A DNA stretch of 64,000 nt from an uncultured Pelagibacteraceae bacterium (GTDB lineage Bacteria > Pseudomonadota > Alphaproteobacteria > Pelagibacterales > Pelagibacteraceae), in assembly GCA_902590295.1 (NCBI GenBank), contig CACIWH010000001.1, positions 1-64,000 of the forward strand. Direction: 5' to 3'. The stretch's first letter is position 1. Every line of letters begins with the position of its first letter. Shown here piece by piece: positions 44,327-55,620 of this stretch. The translations under genes and the position numbers were made by a program. Below the pieces are notes generated by a model that was not told the DNA's origin, did no database searches, and saw only the letters and a program-made list of their open reading frames with translations.

Positions 44327-46395
44327 TAAGCGCTCTCAATATTTGAAAAATTTATATAATTATTGAAGGTTTTACATAACAATTGTAAAAGTTCCAAACG
44401 ATTTTTTTTTAAAGCCTCATCATCATCATTGACAATTACGTCTTCAAAGAAGTTTGATACTTCTATTTTTGCTTCTGCCAACACCTCAAGAGTTTTCTCG
44501 CAATTTTCTCCACTACCTAGACTTGTAAAATATTTTCTTATTTCCTGTATCTTTTTATATAATTTTTTTTCAGAATCGTTTTTAAATAATCCTGGATCAG
44601 TAGTCTCTGATAATTCAATTTTATTTTTTTTGAACTCATCACTTAAAATATTTGAAGCTCTTTTATATGAGAAAATAATATCTTGACCTATATTTTTATC
44701 GATTAGTTTATTTAAAATAAATGCTTTATTAAATATTTTATAAATTTGATCTATATTGTAACTGTTCATAGAACATTCAATAATATCTGGTCTAATATTT
44801 TTTTCTTTCATATAAAATCTTAGTCTATCTGATATAAACCTATATAAATCGTGTTGGGCAAGTTTGATATCAAAATTCACGTCTTGTTCACTAAAAAGTA
44901 AAAATGAATAATTTATTATAGCTTTTAATTTAATTTCTAATTTATTTTCTACTATTAACCTAATAAGACCAATAGCAGATCTTCTCAATGCAAATGGGTC
45001 TTTTGAACTAGTGGGTTTTAAATTAATTGCAAAGAAACCTGAGAGAGTATCTAACTTATCGCTCATAGCTAATGTAACAGAGTAAGGTTTTTTTGGAGTT
45101 TTAGTTTCTGGGCCTATAGGTAGATAATGTTCTCTTATAGCTAAGCATATATCGTTGTCAAAACCTTGTGATTTTGCAAAATGACCGCCCATTACACCTT
45201 GAAGTTCCGGGAACTCATTTACTAAATCTGATGTCAAATCTACTTTACAAATTGAACTGGCTATCTCAACTTTTTCTTTGCTTATTAGTAATTCGTCAGA
45301 AATTAAGGCACCTAATTTTCTAAGTCTTTGAATTTTTTCAAAGTAGGATCCTAATCTCTCAAAATAACTTAGTTTTTTTAAATTCGATATTCCCTTAACC
45401 AAATTTTGAGTTTTATTTTTATCCCAAAAAAATTTGGCATCATTTAAACGGGCCTCGACAACATTTTCATTTCCTGTTTTTATTAAACCTTTACTGTCTT
45501 TATTATCTGCAACTAGAAAAAAATTATTTGTTAAATTATCTCTGCTATCGAATGTTGGAAAATACTTTTGATGAACCTGCATTGTGGTTACTAATATATC
45601 ATTTGGGATCTCAAGAAATCTTCTATTAAATCTACATTTAATTATATTTGGTTTTTCAACTATGTTGGTGACTTCATTTAAAAGGGTAGAGTTGAAATGA
45701 ATTTTTAAGTTTTCTTTTTTTGCTATTCTGTTTAATTGATCTACAATAAATTGCTCTCTTTTTTTATTATCTAAAATGATATTTTGTGACTTAAAAAAAG
45801 CTAGGTAATCCTTAAATCTGACAAACTTCTTTGTTTTTTGCTCAAAATCTTTATCGATGAAAGTGATATTTGATGAAACTAGGTGATGGTATTCAAATTC
45901 CAAAGGTTTATTATCAAAACAACAAAGTATAGATTTAAGTGGCCTCCCCCAATATAGTTCATGGTCAGCCCAGCGCATAGATTTCTTCCAAGATATCTTA
46001 TCTAAAATTTTCGGTAAATTTTTTTGCAAAACGAACTTTGTTTCAATACTTTCAGAGAGTTTTTTGAAGAAATAAAATTCTCCTTTATCAGTTTTTTTTT
46101 TATAAGTTTTATCTATGGATATCTTGTATGATTTTAAAAAACCATTTAATGCATCCTCTGGAGCATTAATATTGGGGCCCCTAATTTCATTTTCTTTTTT
46201 GATAATTTTTTTTGATATATTTTGAAAATAAACGATTAATCTATTCGGTATTGAAAAAGCTGTAGCTTCACCACTATATTTTATGTCTTCTTTTTCAAAA
46301 AATTCTTTTAAATTTTGTAAAAAATCTTGTCTTGTCTTATTCTGTAAATTTGCAGGAATTTCTTCACTAAAAAGTTCTATAAAAAATTCTGACAT
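44326..46395 (-). CDS. glyS: Glycyl-tRNA synthetase beta subunit
   Basis: A 689-residue subunit of the tetrameric bacterial enzyme. It begins EFFIELFSEEIPANLQNKT and carries VLVTTMQVHQKYFP-like (here ILVTTMQVHQKYFP), FWDKNKTQNLV, ELQGVMGGHFAKSQG and ALRRSAIGLIRLI, all typical. It binds tRNA-Gly and completes the alpha subunit encoded just upstream at 46404-47276. It also overlaps ppdK. Part of a run glyQ-glyS-ppdK. Confidence 0.97.
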   Translation of the reverse strand: MSEFFIELFSEEIPANLQNKTRQDFLQNLKEFFEKEDIKYSGEATAFSIPNRLIVYFQNISKKIIKKENEIRGPNINAPEDALNGFLKSYKISIDKTYKKKTDKGEFYFFKKLSESIETKFVLQKNLPKILDKISWKKSMRWADHELYWGRPLKSILCCFDNKPLEFEYHHLVSSNITFIDKDFEQKTKKFVRFKDYLAFFKSQNIILDNKKREQFIVDQLNRIAKKENLKIHFNSTLLNEVTNIVEKPNIIKCRFNRRFLEIPNDILVTTMQVHQKYFPTFDSRDNLTNNFFLVADNKDSKGLIKTGNENVVEARLNDAKFFWDKNKTQNLVKGISNLKKLSYFERLGSYFEKIQRLRKLGALISDELLISKEKVEIASSICKVDLTSDLVNEFPELQGVMGGHFAKSQGFDNDICLAIREHYLPIGPETKTPKKPYSVTLAMSDKLDTLSGFFAINLKPTSSKDPFALRRSAIGLIRLIVENKLEIKLKAIINYSFLLFSEQDVNFDIKLAQHDLYRFISDRLRFYMKEKNIRPDIIECSMNSYNIDQIYKIFNKAFILNKLIDKNIGQDIIFSYKRASNILSDEFKKNKIELSETTDPGLFKNDSEKKLYKKIQEIRKYFTSLGSGENCEKTLEVLAEAKIEVSNFFEDVIVNDDDEALKKNRLELLQLLCKTFNNYINFSNIESA

Positions 46396-46403
46396 TTTAT
46401 TTT

Positions 46404-47276
46404 TTATTTTTGGTTATCTACCCAAGCTTGTCCTATGCTTTTTGTCATATCTCTTATCTTTGCAATATACTCTGCTCTTTGAGCAACACTAATCGCTCCT
46501 CTTGCATCTAAAATGTTAAAAACGTGACTTGCCTTTAAACATTGATCGTAAGCGGGTAATGGCAGTTTTTTTTCTAGTAATAATTTTGTTTCTTGTTCAA
46601 CCATATCAAAAATTTTGAAAAGATTGTCTACATTTGCAAATTCAAAATTATAAGCTGAAAATTCTTTTTCTGATTGTAAAAAAACATCCCTATAAAGAAT
46701 ACCTTCGTTATTCCAAACTAAATCAAACACATTTTTTTTCTGTTGGGTAAACATGCAAAGTCTTTCTAGTCCATATGTAAGTTCAACTGAAATAGGTTTA
46801 CAATCCATTCCAGCCATTTTTTGAAAATAAGTAAATTGAGTTACTTCCATTCCATCACACCAAACCTCCCAGCCTAGTCCAGCTGCTCCTAGTGTTGGGC
46901 TTTCCCAATCATCCTCTACAAATCTAATATCATGTTCACTATGTTTAATGCCTAGGTTTTCTAAGCTATTCAAATATAATTTTTTTATATTTTTTGGTGA
47001 TGGTTTTATTATTACTTGGAACTGATAGTAGTGTTGTAATCTATTTGGATTTTCTCCGTACCTTCCATCAGTTGGTCTTCTAGATGGTTGAACATAAGCT
47101 GATTTCCAAGGATTTGGTCCAAGTGATCTAAGAGTTGTAGCTGGATGAAAAGTTCCGGCCCCTACTTCTAAATCATATGGTTGTAAAATTACACACCCAT
47201 GATTTGCCCAAAATTTTTGTAGAGTAAAAATTGTATCTTGAAAAGTTTGTATCTTAGTTTTTTTTTTAGAAGCCAT
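46404..47276 (-). CDS. glyQ: Glycyl-tRNA synthetase alpha subunit
   Basis: A 290-residue catalytic subunit. Conserved pieces include [26 protein letters not shown] in parts, [30 protein letters not shown] in parts, [32 protein letters not shown] in parts, and LERLCMF. It forms the aminoacyl-adenylate. Located 8 bases before glyS and overlapping the S49 peptidase gene by 11 bases, so the four genes from 48072 to 41663 may be one transcript. Confidence 0.97.
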   Translation of the reverse strand: MASKKKTKIQTFQDTIFTLQKFWANHGCVILQPYDLEVGAGTFHPATTLRSLGPNPWKSAYVQPSRRPTDGRYGENPNRLQHYYQFQVIIKPSPKNIKKLYLNSLENLGIKHSEHDIRFVEDDWESPTLGAAGLGWEVWCDGMEVTQFTYFQKMAGMDCKPISVELTYGLERLCMFTQQKKNVFDLVWNNEGILYRDVFLQSEKEFSAYNFEFANVDNLFKIFDMVEQETKLLLEKKLPLPAYDQCLKASHVFNILDARGAISVAQRAEYIAKIRDMTKSIGQAWVDNQK

Positions 47277-48072
47277 ACCTTTGCCAAATAGATTTTTCTT
47301 CGATTACATTTGACAAACTATCAATATAATTTTCTGATGATAATCTTTTAGCAAGCCATCCTTTGCTCTTCTCAAATTTTTTAATTAAAACATCTTCACC
47401 ATAAATTTCTTTTAAAATGTGGTTTGCATCACCTATTCCGTCAATTAATCCCAATTCTTTTGATTTGCTACCAGACCAAAACTCCCCAGAAAATAATTCT
47501 ATTCCTAAATCCTTTTTTAGTTTCGATCCTCTGCTATTTTCAACAACATTTATAAAATCTTTATGAAGATCCAATTGAATATTTTTAAGTCTATCAATAT
47601 CCTCTTTTTTTTCATCCATAAATGGATCTAAAGTGCTTTTATTCTTTCCGGCTGTATAAACTCTTCTTTGTACTCCAATTTTTTGAATTAAATCTTTAAA
47701 TCCGAATGATGAATAAATAACTCCTATAGATCCAATTATAGAACTTGAATTGGCATAAATTTCATCACCAGCACAGGCTATAAGATATCCACCTGATGCA
47801 GCAACATCCTCAGCAAAAACAATAACTTTCTTTTTTTCTTTTTTAGCAAGTCTTCTAATAAAACTATAAATTAAATGGGATTGAACTGGTGATCCCCCAG
47901 GGGAATTAATTGATATAGCAACTGCAGGTGACTTTTTTATTGCAAAGGCTTTTTTAATAATTTCCTCTTGACCATTAAAATCAATTCCTTGTTTAAATTT
48001 TCCTACGCTTCCTATGACACCAGTTAATCTTATATGAGGAATAATTTTTTTTTTTTTGAAAAAAGAGAACAT
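47266..48072 (-). CDS. S49-family signal peptide peptidase (SppA/SohB-like)
   Basis: A 268-residue short-form S49 protease. The nucleophile lies in [21 protein letters not shown] (near residue 93), the general-base lysine in [13 protein letters not shown] (near 145), and the oxyanion region in [11 protein letters not shown]. There is no membrane anchor at the N-terminus, unlike most SppA proteins. It probably degrades cleaved signal peptides or membrane-protein fragments. It is the first gene of the run towards glyQS. Confidence 0.9.
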   Translation of the reverse strand: MFSFFKKKKIIPHIRLTGVIGSVGKFKQGIDFNGQEEIIKKAFAIKKSPAVAISINSPGGSPVQSHLIYSFIRRLAKKEKKKVIVFAEDVAASGGYLIACAGDEIYANSSSIIGSIGVIYSSFGFKDLIQKIGVQRRVYTAGKNKSTLDPFMDEKKEDIDRLKNIQLDLHKDFINVVENSRGSKLKKDLGIELFSGEFWSGSKSKELGLIDGIGDANHILKEIYGEDVLIKKFEKSKGWLAKRLSSENYIDSLSNVIEEKSIWQRYGF

Positions 48073-48182
48073 TGGAAATGCTTACAAAATTTTTTTAATA
48101 ATATAAAGTCTACTTATAGTTGAAGTTTGGGGTGCGTCAATTGATAAGTATAATTAATGCGCAATTATATTAACTTAAGTTC

Positions 48183-49196
48183 ATGGGTTCGGTAATACAA
48201 CTTAAAACAAAAATTAATAATGCTTATTTAGAACTAAGAAATTCTGTAGAGCATAAATTAGAGCTTGTTGAAGATAAAATCAAAAATAAGTTAAAAAGTG
48301 ATGTCTCTTTGGTAGAAAAGATGACAACTTACAACTTAAGCACAGGTGGAAAAAGACTTAGGGCTTTAATAACTTTAGGATCTGCAAAATTATGTGGTTA
48401 TTCAAAAGGTGGGAGAGACGTAAATCTAGCTGCATGTGTCGAGTTAATTCATGCTGCTACATTAATGCATGATGATGTACTTGATAATGGAGAAATTAGG
48501 AGAGGAAAAAAAACTCCTAGATCAATTTGGGGAAACAACGCCTCAATTCTGGTCGGGGATTATCTTTTAAGTAGATGTTTTGAAATGATGGTGGAAGATG
48601 GGAACATTGAAGTTTTAAAATTATTGTCATCAACTTCAGCTCAAATTGCACAAGGTGAAGTATTGCAATTACAACATAAGTCTGAGTTAGATATTATTGA
48701 AGAAACATATTTAAAAATAATTACATCTAAAACAGCTTCCCTATTTTCAGCTTCTAGCAGAGTTGGAGCAATACTTGGTAACCAAGAGGAGAAAATTAAG
48801 GATGCTTTAGACTCATATGGCAAAAATCTAGGTATAACATTTCAAATTGCAGATGATACTTTAGACTACAACTCTCAAATACAAAAATTTGGGAAAAAAA
48901 TTGGAAATGACTTTTTTGAGGGTAAAATTACACTTCCTGTAATCATATTAAACCAAAAATGTAATTCAAATGAAAAAATAAAATTAAAAAAATTGTTTAC
49001 AAAAGAATATCGTAATGAAAATGAATTTAAGTTTGTGTTAGATCTGATAACAAAATATAATGTGATATCAGATTGTTACCAAAAAGCGGATTACTTTATC
49101 TCGCTAGCGTCAAATTCTTTAAATGTTATTAAAGATTGTGAAGAAAAGAATATTTTAAAAAAGTTAACATCTTTTAGTATCGAAAGATCTTTTTAA
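48183..49196 (+). CDS. ispB: Polyprenyl diphosphate synthase (IspB, octaprenyl-type)
   Basis: A 337-residue trans-prenyltransferase. The first Asp-rich motif is LMHDDVLDNGEIRRGK and the second is QIADDTLDYN; GGKRLRALI and the length fit long-chain synthases that make the ubiquinone side chain, as opposed to the short-chain IspA at 52835-53701. It is divergent from the S49 gene and convergent, with a 4-base overlap, with pdxH. Confidence 0.92.
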   Translation: MGSVIQLKTKINNAYLELRNSVEHKLELVEDKIKNKLKSDVSLVEKMTTYNLSTGGKRLRALITLGSAKLCGYSKGGRDVNLAACVELIHAATLMHDDVLDNGEIRRGKKTPRSIWGNNASILVGDYLLSRCFEMMVEDGNIEVLKLLSSTSAQIAQGEVLQLQHKSELDIIEETYLKIITSKTASLFSASSRVGAILGNQEEKIKDALDSYGKNLGITFQIADDTLDYNSQIQKFGKKIGNDFFEGKITLPVIILNQKCNSNEKIKLKKLFTKEYRNENEFKFVLDLITKYNVISDCYQKADYFISLASNSLNVIKDCEEKNILKKLTSFSIERSF

Positions 49197-49816
49197 GGAC
49201 TAAGTAAAAACTTATCCCATTTATTTTGCTCAAATTTGTATTTTAATCTTTCATGAATTCTATTTTCACCGTCTAACCAAAATTCTATTTCATTTGGAAT
49301 TAATCTCCATCCTGACCAATGTTCAGGTCTTGGCACTTCATTTGTGTCTGGATATTTTTTTTTATATTTTTCAATAGATGATAATAGCTCATCTCTATTT
49401 TTTAAAGTTGTACTTTGTTTTGATGCCCAGGCTCCTATTCTGCTACCATATTTTCTTGAGTTATAATAATCATTAGCTTCTTTATCCGAGACATTTTCTA
49501 TTGATCCAAAAATTCTAATTTGTCTTAATAAACTTTTCCAATGAAAGCACATTGAGGCTTTGGGGTTAGCAAACAAAGCTTTGCTTTTTGGACTATTTAA
49601 ATTTGTATAAAACACAAAACCTTTCTCGCTGAAGCCTTTCAATAAAACCATTCGTACATTAGGATTTCCTTCTTTATCAGAAGTTGCTAATGCTAAGGCA
49701 TTTGGGTCATTTGGCTCTTTTTTTTTAGCCAATTCAAACCATTCTTCAAATAATTTAAAAGGATTATCCTCATCCTTAAAGCAAATATCTAGTCCAAGAG
49801 AGTTTTTTTGATTCAT
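49193..49816 (-). CDS. pdxH: Pyridoxamine 5'-phosphate oxidase
   Basis: A 207-residue flavoprotein. The FMN and substrate motifs ALATSDKEGNPNVRMVLLKGF, FYTNLNSPKSKALFANPKASMCFHW in parts, RQIRIFGSIE and the C-terminal RPEHWSGWRLIPNEIEFWLDGENRIHER in parts ending RL(S)P are all conserved. It makes pyridoxal phosphate from PMP or PNP. Divergent from aroC by 32 bases. Confidence 0.95.
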   Translation of the reverse strand: MNQKNSLGLDICFKDEDNPFKLFEEWFELAKKKEPNDPNALALATSDKEGNPNVRMVLLKGFSEKGFVFYTNLNSPKSKALFANPKASMCFHWKSLLRQIRIFGSIENVSDKEANDYYNSRKYGSRIGAWASKQSTTLKNRDELLSSIEKYKKKYPDTNEVPRPEHWSGWRLIPNEIEFWLDGENRIHERLKYKFEQNKWDKFLLSP

Positions 49817-49848
49817 AATTTAAACAAAATAATTTATATAATACAATA

Positions 49849-50934
49849 ATGTCATTTAATACTTTTGGAAAGTTTTTTCGTTTTACTACATGGGGAGAGT
49901 CACACGGGCCAGCTATAGGATGTGTTGTTGATGGTTGTCCGCCCAATGTAGCTTTAAAACAGGAAGATATTCAAAAAGAACTAAATAAAAGAAAACCAGG
50001 ACAATCAAAGTTTACTACGCAAAGAAAAGAAGATGATAAAGTTGAGATATTGTCTGGAGTTTTTGATGGAAAAACGACAGGGACCCCTATATCACTAATT
50101 ATTTATAACAAGGATATGAGGTCAAGAGACTACGAAACTATAAAAAATAAATTTAGACCTGGTCACGCAGATTTTACATATTTTAAAAAATATGGGATTA
50201 GAGATTACCGAGGAGGTGGTAGACAGTCAGCACGAGAAACTGCCTCTAGAGTAGCCGCTGGAGCGATAGCAAAAAAAGTTTTAGAAAGAAAACTAGGGAA
50301 AAAATATAAAGTTGTAGGAGCAGTTACCCAACTTGGAATATTAGGCTGTGATGTAACTAAATGGAATGATAAAGAAATAGGGAAAAATCCATTTTTTTGT
50401 CCAGATAAAAAAATTATAAAGTTATGGGAAAAATATTTGTTGGCCATAAGAAAATCGGGCTCATCTTGTGGTGCAATTATTGAAGTAAGAGCAAGAGGTG
50501 TACCAGTTGGGCTAGGAGCACCTATATATGCAAAGCTTGATATGGATTTAGCCTCAGCAATGATGAGTATTAACGCAGTTAAAGGAGTAAATATAGGATC
50601 TGGTATGAATGCAGCTCAATTAACTGGTGAAGAAAATTCCGATGAGATTATTTCAAAAGGAAAAAATATAGAATTTAGATCAAATAAAGCTGGGGGTATA
50701 CTTGGAGGTATATCTAGTGGACAGGAAATAATAGTGTCTTTTGCAGTAAAACCAACTTCATCAATTCTGTCCTCTAGAAAAACAATTGATAAATTCGGAA
50801 AAAATACATCTATATCAGTTAAAGGTCGTCACGACCCATGTGTTGGGATAAGAGCAGTCCCTATTGGTGAAGCAATGATGCATTGCGTACTACTCGATCA
50901 TTATTTAATGAATAAAGCTCAGTGCGGTAACTAA
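49849..50934 (+). CDS. aroC: Chorismate synthase
   Basis: A 361-residue AroC with the three family signatures: [17 protein letters not shown], the central [20 protein letters not shown] and the C-terminal [19 protein letters not shown]. It eliminates phosphate from EPSP to give chorismate and needs reduced FMN. Monocistronic as seen; its end overlaps the convergent dxs gene by 4 bases. Confidence 0.97.
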   Translation: MSFNTFGKFFRFTTWGESHGPAIGCVVDGCPPNVALKQEDIQKELNKRKPGQSKFTTQRKEDDKVEILSGVFDGKTTGTPISLIIYNKDMRSRDYETIKNKFRPGHADFTYFKKYGIRDYRGGGRQSARETASRVAAGAIAKKVLERKLGKKYKVVGAVTQLGILGCDVTKWNDKEIGKNPFFCPDKKIIKLWEKYLLAIRKSGSSCGAIIEVRARGVPVGLGAPIYAKLDMDLASAMMSINAVKGVNIGSGMNAAQLTGEENSDEIISKGKNIEFRSNKAGGILGGISSGQEIIVSFAVKPTSSILSSRKTIDKFGKNTSISVKGRHDPCVGIRAVPIGEAMMHCVLLDHYLMNKAQCGN

Positions 50935-52838
50935 TTCTGTTTTTGAGCTAAAATTTTAGAGTCGATTATTTCGTAAATTTTGTTTTCTATTGCTTGGCTA
51001 TCTAAACCAGCCTCCTCATACATTTTTTTTGGATCATTATGTTCTATAAATCTATCAGGTAAAATCATAGATCTGAATTTTATTTTTTCTAATAAAGATT
51101 TATCGGATAAAAACTTACTCAAGTGAGACCCAAATCCACCTATCGAGCCCTCCTCAATTGAAATTAATATTTCATGATTTCTAGCAACTTGCCACATTAA
51201 ATTTTCATCAAGCGGCTTACAAAATCTTGCATCTACAATAGTTATGCTTAAGCCTTTTTTCTCCAAATTTTGTGCTGCAATTTTGCACTCATTTAATCGT
51301 GCTCCAAAATTAATTAAAGCTATTTTTTTTCCCTCTTGAATTATTCTGCCTTTTCCAATTTCAATTTTTTCACTTATATCTGGAAGTATAATTCCAAACC
51401 CATTACCTCTTGGGTATCTAAAGGCGCTTGGTCTGTCATTAATATCTACTGAAGTATTAATCATCTTAACTAACTCTGACTCATCACTAGCTGCCATCAC
51501 AACAAAATTTGGCAATGTAGATAAAAATGTAATATCAAATGAACCTGCGTGTGTTGGGCCGTCAGCTCCAACTAATCCAGCTCTATCAATTGCAAATCTA
51601 ACTGGTAATTTTTGAATTGCAATGTCATGTACAACTTGATCATAAGCCCTTTGTAAAAAAGTAGAATATATAGCAGCATAAGGTTTATATCCCTCTGTTG
51701 CCAATCCCCCGGAAAATGTGACCGCGTGCTGTTCAGCTATTCCAACATCGTACATTCTATCGGGAAATTTTTTTCCAAATAAATCCATCCCAGTACCAGA
51801 TGGCATAGCTGCTGTAACTCCAATTATTTTACTATCTCTCTCAGCATGTTTAATTAATGTATCAGCAAAAACTTTAGTATAAGACGGTACAGTTGCTTTT
51901 GACTTTTGCTGAACTCCTGTTTTGACATTAAATTTTGAAACTCCATGAAACTTGTCATTTGACTTCTCTGCAAATTGATATCCTTTCCCTTTTTCAGTTT
52001 TAATATGTATCATTATAGGTCCGTTAAAATTACTATTTTTTGCGTTTTTTAAAACTGAAACCAGTGTTTCTATATCATGACCATCTATTGGACCTACATA
52101 ATAAAATCCTAATGAATTAAATAAGGTACCTCCTGTGACAGCAGTTCTAAAAAAATCTTCAGCTTGTCCAGCTTTTTTACTAAATCTTTTAGAAAACGAT
52201 GAGATAATTAATTTTATAGTTTCCCTAAAGCTAAAATACATCTTGCCAGTAAATAATTTTGCTAAATATGTTCTCATTGCTCCGACAGGTTTTGCAATTG
52301 ACATATCATTGTCATTTAAAATAACTATCATTTTTGTTTTTGAAGTCCCGGCATTATTCATTGCCTCATAAGCCATACCGGCACTAATTGCTCCATCTCC
52401 AATTATTGCCACTACGTTATCATTTTTTTTTGATAGTTTATTAGCTGTCGCTATACCAAGTGCTGCAGAAATAGATGTGGAGCTATGAGCTGCACCGAAA
52501 GGATCATATTCGCTCTCTGATCTTTTTGTGAAACCGGATAAGCCGTTTCCTTGTCTTAAAGTTCTAATTTTTTCTTTACGACCAGTAAGAATCTTATGTG
52601 GGTAGGATTGGTGTCCTACATCCCAAATCAATTTATCATTTGGAGTATCAAAAACATAATGTAAAGCAACGCTGAGTTCAACCACACCTAATCCAGCTCC
52701 TAAGTGACCTCCAGTAACTGAAACAGCATCAATTAATTCTTCTCTTACTTCGTTAGAAAGTATTTTAAGTTCACTTAATTTTAATTTTCTAATATCAGAT
52801 GGAAATTTTACTTTATCTAAAAACTTATATTTTTTCAT
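50931..52838 (-). CDS. dxs: 1-deoxy-D-xylulose-5-phosphate synthase
   Basis: A full-length 635-residue thiamine-diphosphate enzyme. [17 protein letters not shown], the TPP motif [18 protein letters not shown], the transketolase-like [18 protein letters not shown] and the C-terminal [10 protein letters not shown] are all visible. It joins pyruvate and glyceraldehyde 3-phosphate in the first MEP-pathway step, feeding IspA next door and IspB, and the retinal precursor for proteorhodopsin. Overlaps ispA by 4 bases; xseB-ispA-dxs form a common alphaproteobacterial operon. Confidence 0.97.
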   Translation of the reverse strand: MKKYKFLDKVKFPSDIRKLKLSELKILSNEVREELIDAVSVTGGHLGAGLGVVELSVALHYVFDTPNDKLIWDVGHQSYPHKILTGRKEKIRTLRQGNGLSGFTKRSESEYDPFGAAHSSTSISAALGIATANKLSKKNDNVVAIIGDGAISAGMAYEAMNNAGTSKTKMIVILNDNDMSIAKPVGAMRTYLAKLFTGKMYFSFRETIKLIISSFSKRFSKKAGQAEDFFRTAVTGGTLFNSLGFYYVGPIDGHDIETLVSVLKNAKNSNFNGPIMIHIKTEKGKGYQFAEKSNDKFHGVSKFNVKTGVQQKSKATVPSYTKVFADTLIKHAERDSKIIGVTAAMPSGTGMDLFGKKFPDRMYDVGIAEQHAVTFSGGLATEGYKPYAAIYSTFLQRAYDQVVHDIAIQKLPVRFAIDRAGLVGADGPTHAGSFDITFLSTLPNFVVMAASDESELVKMINTSVDINDRPSAFRYPRGNGFGIILPDISEKIEIGKGRIIQEGKKIALINFGARLNECKIAAQNLEKKGLSITIVDARFCKPLDENLMWQVARNHEILISIEEGSIGGFGSHLSKFLSDKSLLEKIKFRSMILPDRFIEHNDPKKMYEEAGLDSQAIENKIYEIIDSKILAQKQN

Positions 52839-53701
52839 TTTTCCCTATTAATAATAAATTCAATAGTATCTTTTAAATCATTGCTTTTCTTTAAGTTTTT
52901 TAAAACTTTAAATATCTTATCTTTTTTAAAATTACAGTACTTAACAGTATTTTTGTATCCGAGTAAACTTATTAAAGTTGCTTTACCTTTTTTCTTGTCT
53001 TTATGAATTTTTTTGCCTAATTTTTTTGCATTTCCTTTGAAATCTAATAAATCATCAATTATTTGAAATAATAAACCTATCTCTAGACCTAAATCAGAAA
53101 ATTTTTTGAATATATTTTTCTTATTACTCAAAATCACTGGAGCTAAAGTTGAGAACATAAACAGCTTACCAGTTTTGTTTAATTGCATTTCTAATATTTT
53201 TCTTTTTCCTATTCTCTGTCTTTCAAAACTCAAATCAAGGAACTGCCCACCCGCTATTCCGGAATGACCTGAGCTAGCTGCAAGAATATGAACAAGTTGA
53301 TTTTTCTTTTTATCTTGTATAGGAAATTTTTTTTCACTAATTATTTCAAAAGCCATTGTTAAAAGTGAATTACCTGCCAAAACAGCTGTCGATTCTCCAT
53401 ATTTTTTATGAACAGTTAACTTTCCTCTTCTTATATCATCATCATCCATACATGGTAAATCATCATGAATTAATGAATATGCATGAATACACTCTATGGC
53501 AGCTCCGACTCTAATTAAATGTCTGTAAGGAACCGATAAAATCTTACCTATATCAACTAAAATTTTTACCCTTATTTTTTTCCCTCCAGGGAACAATCCA
53601 TATTTGATTGGATCTATTAATTTAGTTTGTTTTTGACTCCTGATGTAATTTTTTAAAAATGTATTAGTATCTCTTGCAACTTTATTTAGTTTTTTTTGCA
53701 T
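52835..53701 (-). CDS. ispA: Farnesyl/geranyl diphosphate synthase IspA
   Basis: A 288-residue short-chain prenyl synthase. The first Asp motif [18 protein letters not shown] has the two-residue insertion typical of bacterial FPP synthases, and the second is [23 protein letters not shown] and [17 protein letters not shown] are also conserved. It overlaps xseB upstream by 20 bases and dxs downstream by 4. The C-terminal part is lysine-rich. Confidence 0.93.
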   Translation of the reverse strand: MQKKLNKVARDTNTFLKNYIRSQKQTKLIDPIKYGLFPGGKKIRVKILVDIGKILSVPYRHLIRVGAAIECIHAYSLIHDDLPCMDDDDIRRGKLTVHKKYGESTAVLAGNSLLTMAFEIISEKKFPIQDKKKNQLVHILAASSGHSGIAGGQFLDLSFERQRIGKRKILEMQLNKTGKLFMFSTLAPVILSNKKNIFKKFSDLGLEIGLLFQIIDDLLDFKGNAKKLGKKIHKDKKKGKATLISLLGYKNTVKYCNFKKDKIFKVLKNLKKSNDLKDTIEFIINREK

Positions 53702-53933
53702 TTTTTTTTATAATTTCATCAATTTTTGATTTTGAATTATTGCTAATTTCTTTTGAGAGAGACTGAAATTTTTTTTCTATTAAATTGTTAACTTTAATTA
53801 ATTTTTGGTAATCATCAGCAGAATTTTCCAAATTTTGAGATGTTTCGATTTTAGTTAACAAACTATTGAGAATTTCTCTTAATTCGTCTAGTGACTTAGC
53901 TTTAATATCATCTGGTAAATTTTTATCTTTCAT
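53682..53933 (-). CDS. xseB: Exodeoxyribonuclease VII small subunit
   Basis: An 83-residue helical protein, the normal XseB size. The conserved start DIKAKSLDELREILNSLLTKIET (in part) and GxxxLxxxxxxYQKLIKV pattern are recognisable, followed by a basic tail. With XseA (not in this window) it degrades single-stranded DNA. First gene of xseB-ispA-dxs. Confidence 0.85.
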   Translation of the reverse strand: MKDKNLPDDIKAKSLDELREILNSLLTKIETSQNLENSADDYQKLIKVNNLIEKKFQSLSKEISNNSKSKIDEIIKKNAKKTK

Positions 53934-53952
53934 ATATTAGTTTTATTATTAC

Positions 53953-54885
53953 ATGAATAATAATCTTTCAAATATTAAAAAAGGTAAATATTTCCTCGAT
54001 AAACACAATTGTATAGGTATGCCAACAGAAACTGTTTATGGACTAGCTGCTAACGCTTACTCCAGTAAGGCTATATCAAAAATATTCAAATTAAAAAAAA
54101 GGCCAAAAAACAATCCCTTAATAGTTCATTATAGCAGTCTTGAAATGTTAAAAAGGGATTGTATTTTAAATAAGAATTTTACCAATCTTTATAATAAATT
54201 TTGCCCCGGTCCATTAACATTTATTTTAAAATTAAAAAAGGATAGTAAAATTTCAAAATTTGTAACAAATAAAAAAAAAACACTTGCTGTAAGATTTCCT
54301 TCACATCCTAAAGCTATAGGTCTTTTGAAAATATTAAATTATCCATTAGCTGCTCCTAGCGCAAACATTTCATCGAGGGTAAGTCCGGTAACAAAAAAAC
54401 ATGTGAAAGAAGAATTTGGTAAAAAAATAAAATATATTATTGAAGGAGGTCTTTCTAAAATTGGGTTAGAGTCTACAATTATAAATTTGACAGGTAAGCC
54501 TGAAATTCTTCGTATTGGCAGTATAGATATTAATAAATTAAGCAAAGTATTAAAAAAAAAGTTACTTTACAGAAAAAAAACTTATATGAAAGTACCAGGT
54601 CAAAATAGATTACATTATTCTCCAGGTATACCATTAAGAATGAACTGTAAAGAAGCAAGTCAAGATGAGGCATTTATACTAATGAAAAAAAGAAATAATA
54701 GTAATAAAAATTTTTTTTATCTTAGTAAAAACAAGAATTTAAAAGAGGCAGCAAGAAATCTGTATTCAGTTTTAAGAATGATTAAAAAAAAAGGATATAA
54801 AAAAATCGCTGTTGAAAAAATAGAAAATAAGGGAATTGGGTTGGCAATAAATGACAGGCTGCAAAAGGCTTCAACAAAAAAATAA
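53953..54885 (+). CDS. tsaC: L-threonylcarbamoyladenylate synthase (Sua5/YwlC type)
   Basis: A 310-residue Sua5-type protein. The YrdC core has GMPTETVYGLAANAYSSKAISKIFKLK in parts, KRPKNNPLIVHY, CPGPLTFILK, VAVRFPSHPKA-like (here LAVRFPSHPKA) and PSANISSRVSPVT; a C-terminal Sua5 domain follows GQNRLHYSPGIPL. It makes threonylcarbamoyl-AMP for t6A in ANN-decoding tRNAs. It ends directly before the ABC ATPase start. Confidence 0.93.
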   Translation: MNNNLSNIKKGKYFLDKHNCIGMPTETVYGLAANAYSSKAISKIFKLKKRPKNNPLIVHYSSLEMLKRDCILNKNFTNLYNKFCPGPLTFILKLKKDSKISKFVTNKKKTLAVRFPSHPKAIGLLKILNYPLAAPSANISSRVSPVTKKHVKEEFGKKIKYIIEGGLSKIGLESTIINLTGKPEILRIGSIDINKLSKVLKKKLLYRKKTYMKVPGQNRLHYSPGIPLRMNCKEASQDEAFILMKKRNNSNKNFFYLSKNKNLKEAARNLYSVLRMIKKKGYKKIAVEKIENKGIGLAINDRLQKASTKK

Positions 54886-55620
54886 ATGAATACTTTGGTA
54901 AATGTAAATAATCTATCTAAAAACTTTTCAAGTTTTGAAGCTGTAAAAGAAATTAGTTTTAGTATAAACGAAAGTGAAATTCTGGGATTACTAGGTCCAA
55001 ATGGGTGTGGCAAAACTACAACAATTGGAATGATGTTAGGTTTATTAAAACCAACAAGCGGTGAGGTTATAATAAATGGTCTTAATGTTGAAAGGAATAG
55101 AATAAATCTACTTAAAAAAATGAATTTTATTTCTCCTTATATTGAGTTACCAAAAAAACTTACTGTTAAAGAAAATCTAATGGTTTATGGTAAATTATAT
55201 TCTGTCAATAATATAAATAATCGTATTGATTATCTTACTGAAACATTAAGGTTGAGTGAATTCATAAATAAAAAAACTGGTGAACTTTCCTCAGGCCAAA
55301 AAAATAGAGTCAGTCTTGCAAAAGCAGTAGTTAATGATCCAGACATTTTATTATTAGATGAGCCAACAGCTTCATTAGATCCAGAGACAGGAGATTTTGT
55401 TAGGACTTTCATAGAAAAAATTTCATCAGAAAAAAAAATGTCAATCTTGCTTGCTTCCCATAATATGAATGAAGTAAAAAGGCTTTGCAAAAGTATTTTA
55501 ATGATGAAAGACGGAAAAATTATAGATAGAGGCACGCCGTCAGAAATTATTAATAAACATGGTAAAAAAAACTTAGAAGAAGTTTTTTTAAAACTAAATA
55601 GAACTAAAAATGAGTTATAA
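54886..55620 (+). CDS. ABC transporter ATP-binding protein
   Basis: A 244-residue nucleotide-binding domain: Walker A GPNGCGKTT (near residue 41), signature LSSGQKNR (near 136), Walker B ILLLDEPTASLDP (near 155) and H-loop ASHNMNEV. Gene context puts it with an ABC-2 permease, so it drives an exporter. NodI-like and CcmA-like drug or polysaccharide exporters have this plan; substrate unknown. The ATG follows the tsaC stop with no gap and overlaps the permease by 11 bases. Confidence 0.93.
   Translation: MNTLVNVNNLSKNFSSFEAVKEISFSINESEILGLLGPNGCGKTTTIGMMLGLLKPTSGEVIINGLNVERNRINLLKKMNFISPYIELPKKLTVKENLMVYGKLYSVNNINNRIDYLTETLRLSEFINKKTGELSSGQKNRVSLAKAVVNDPDILLLDEPTASLDPETGDFVRTFIEKISSEKKMSILLASHNMNEVKRLCKSILMMKDGKIIDRGTPSEIINKHGKKNLEEVFLKLNRTKNEL

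Noticed and set aside
49033..49042. A ten-base match to the repeat (TTGTGTTAGA) in ispB
   Set aside because: A single copy inside a coding region and lacking the last base; expected by chance.
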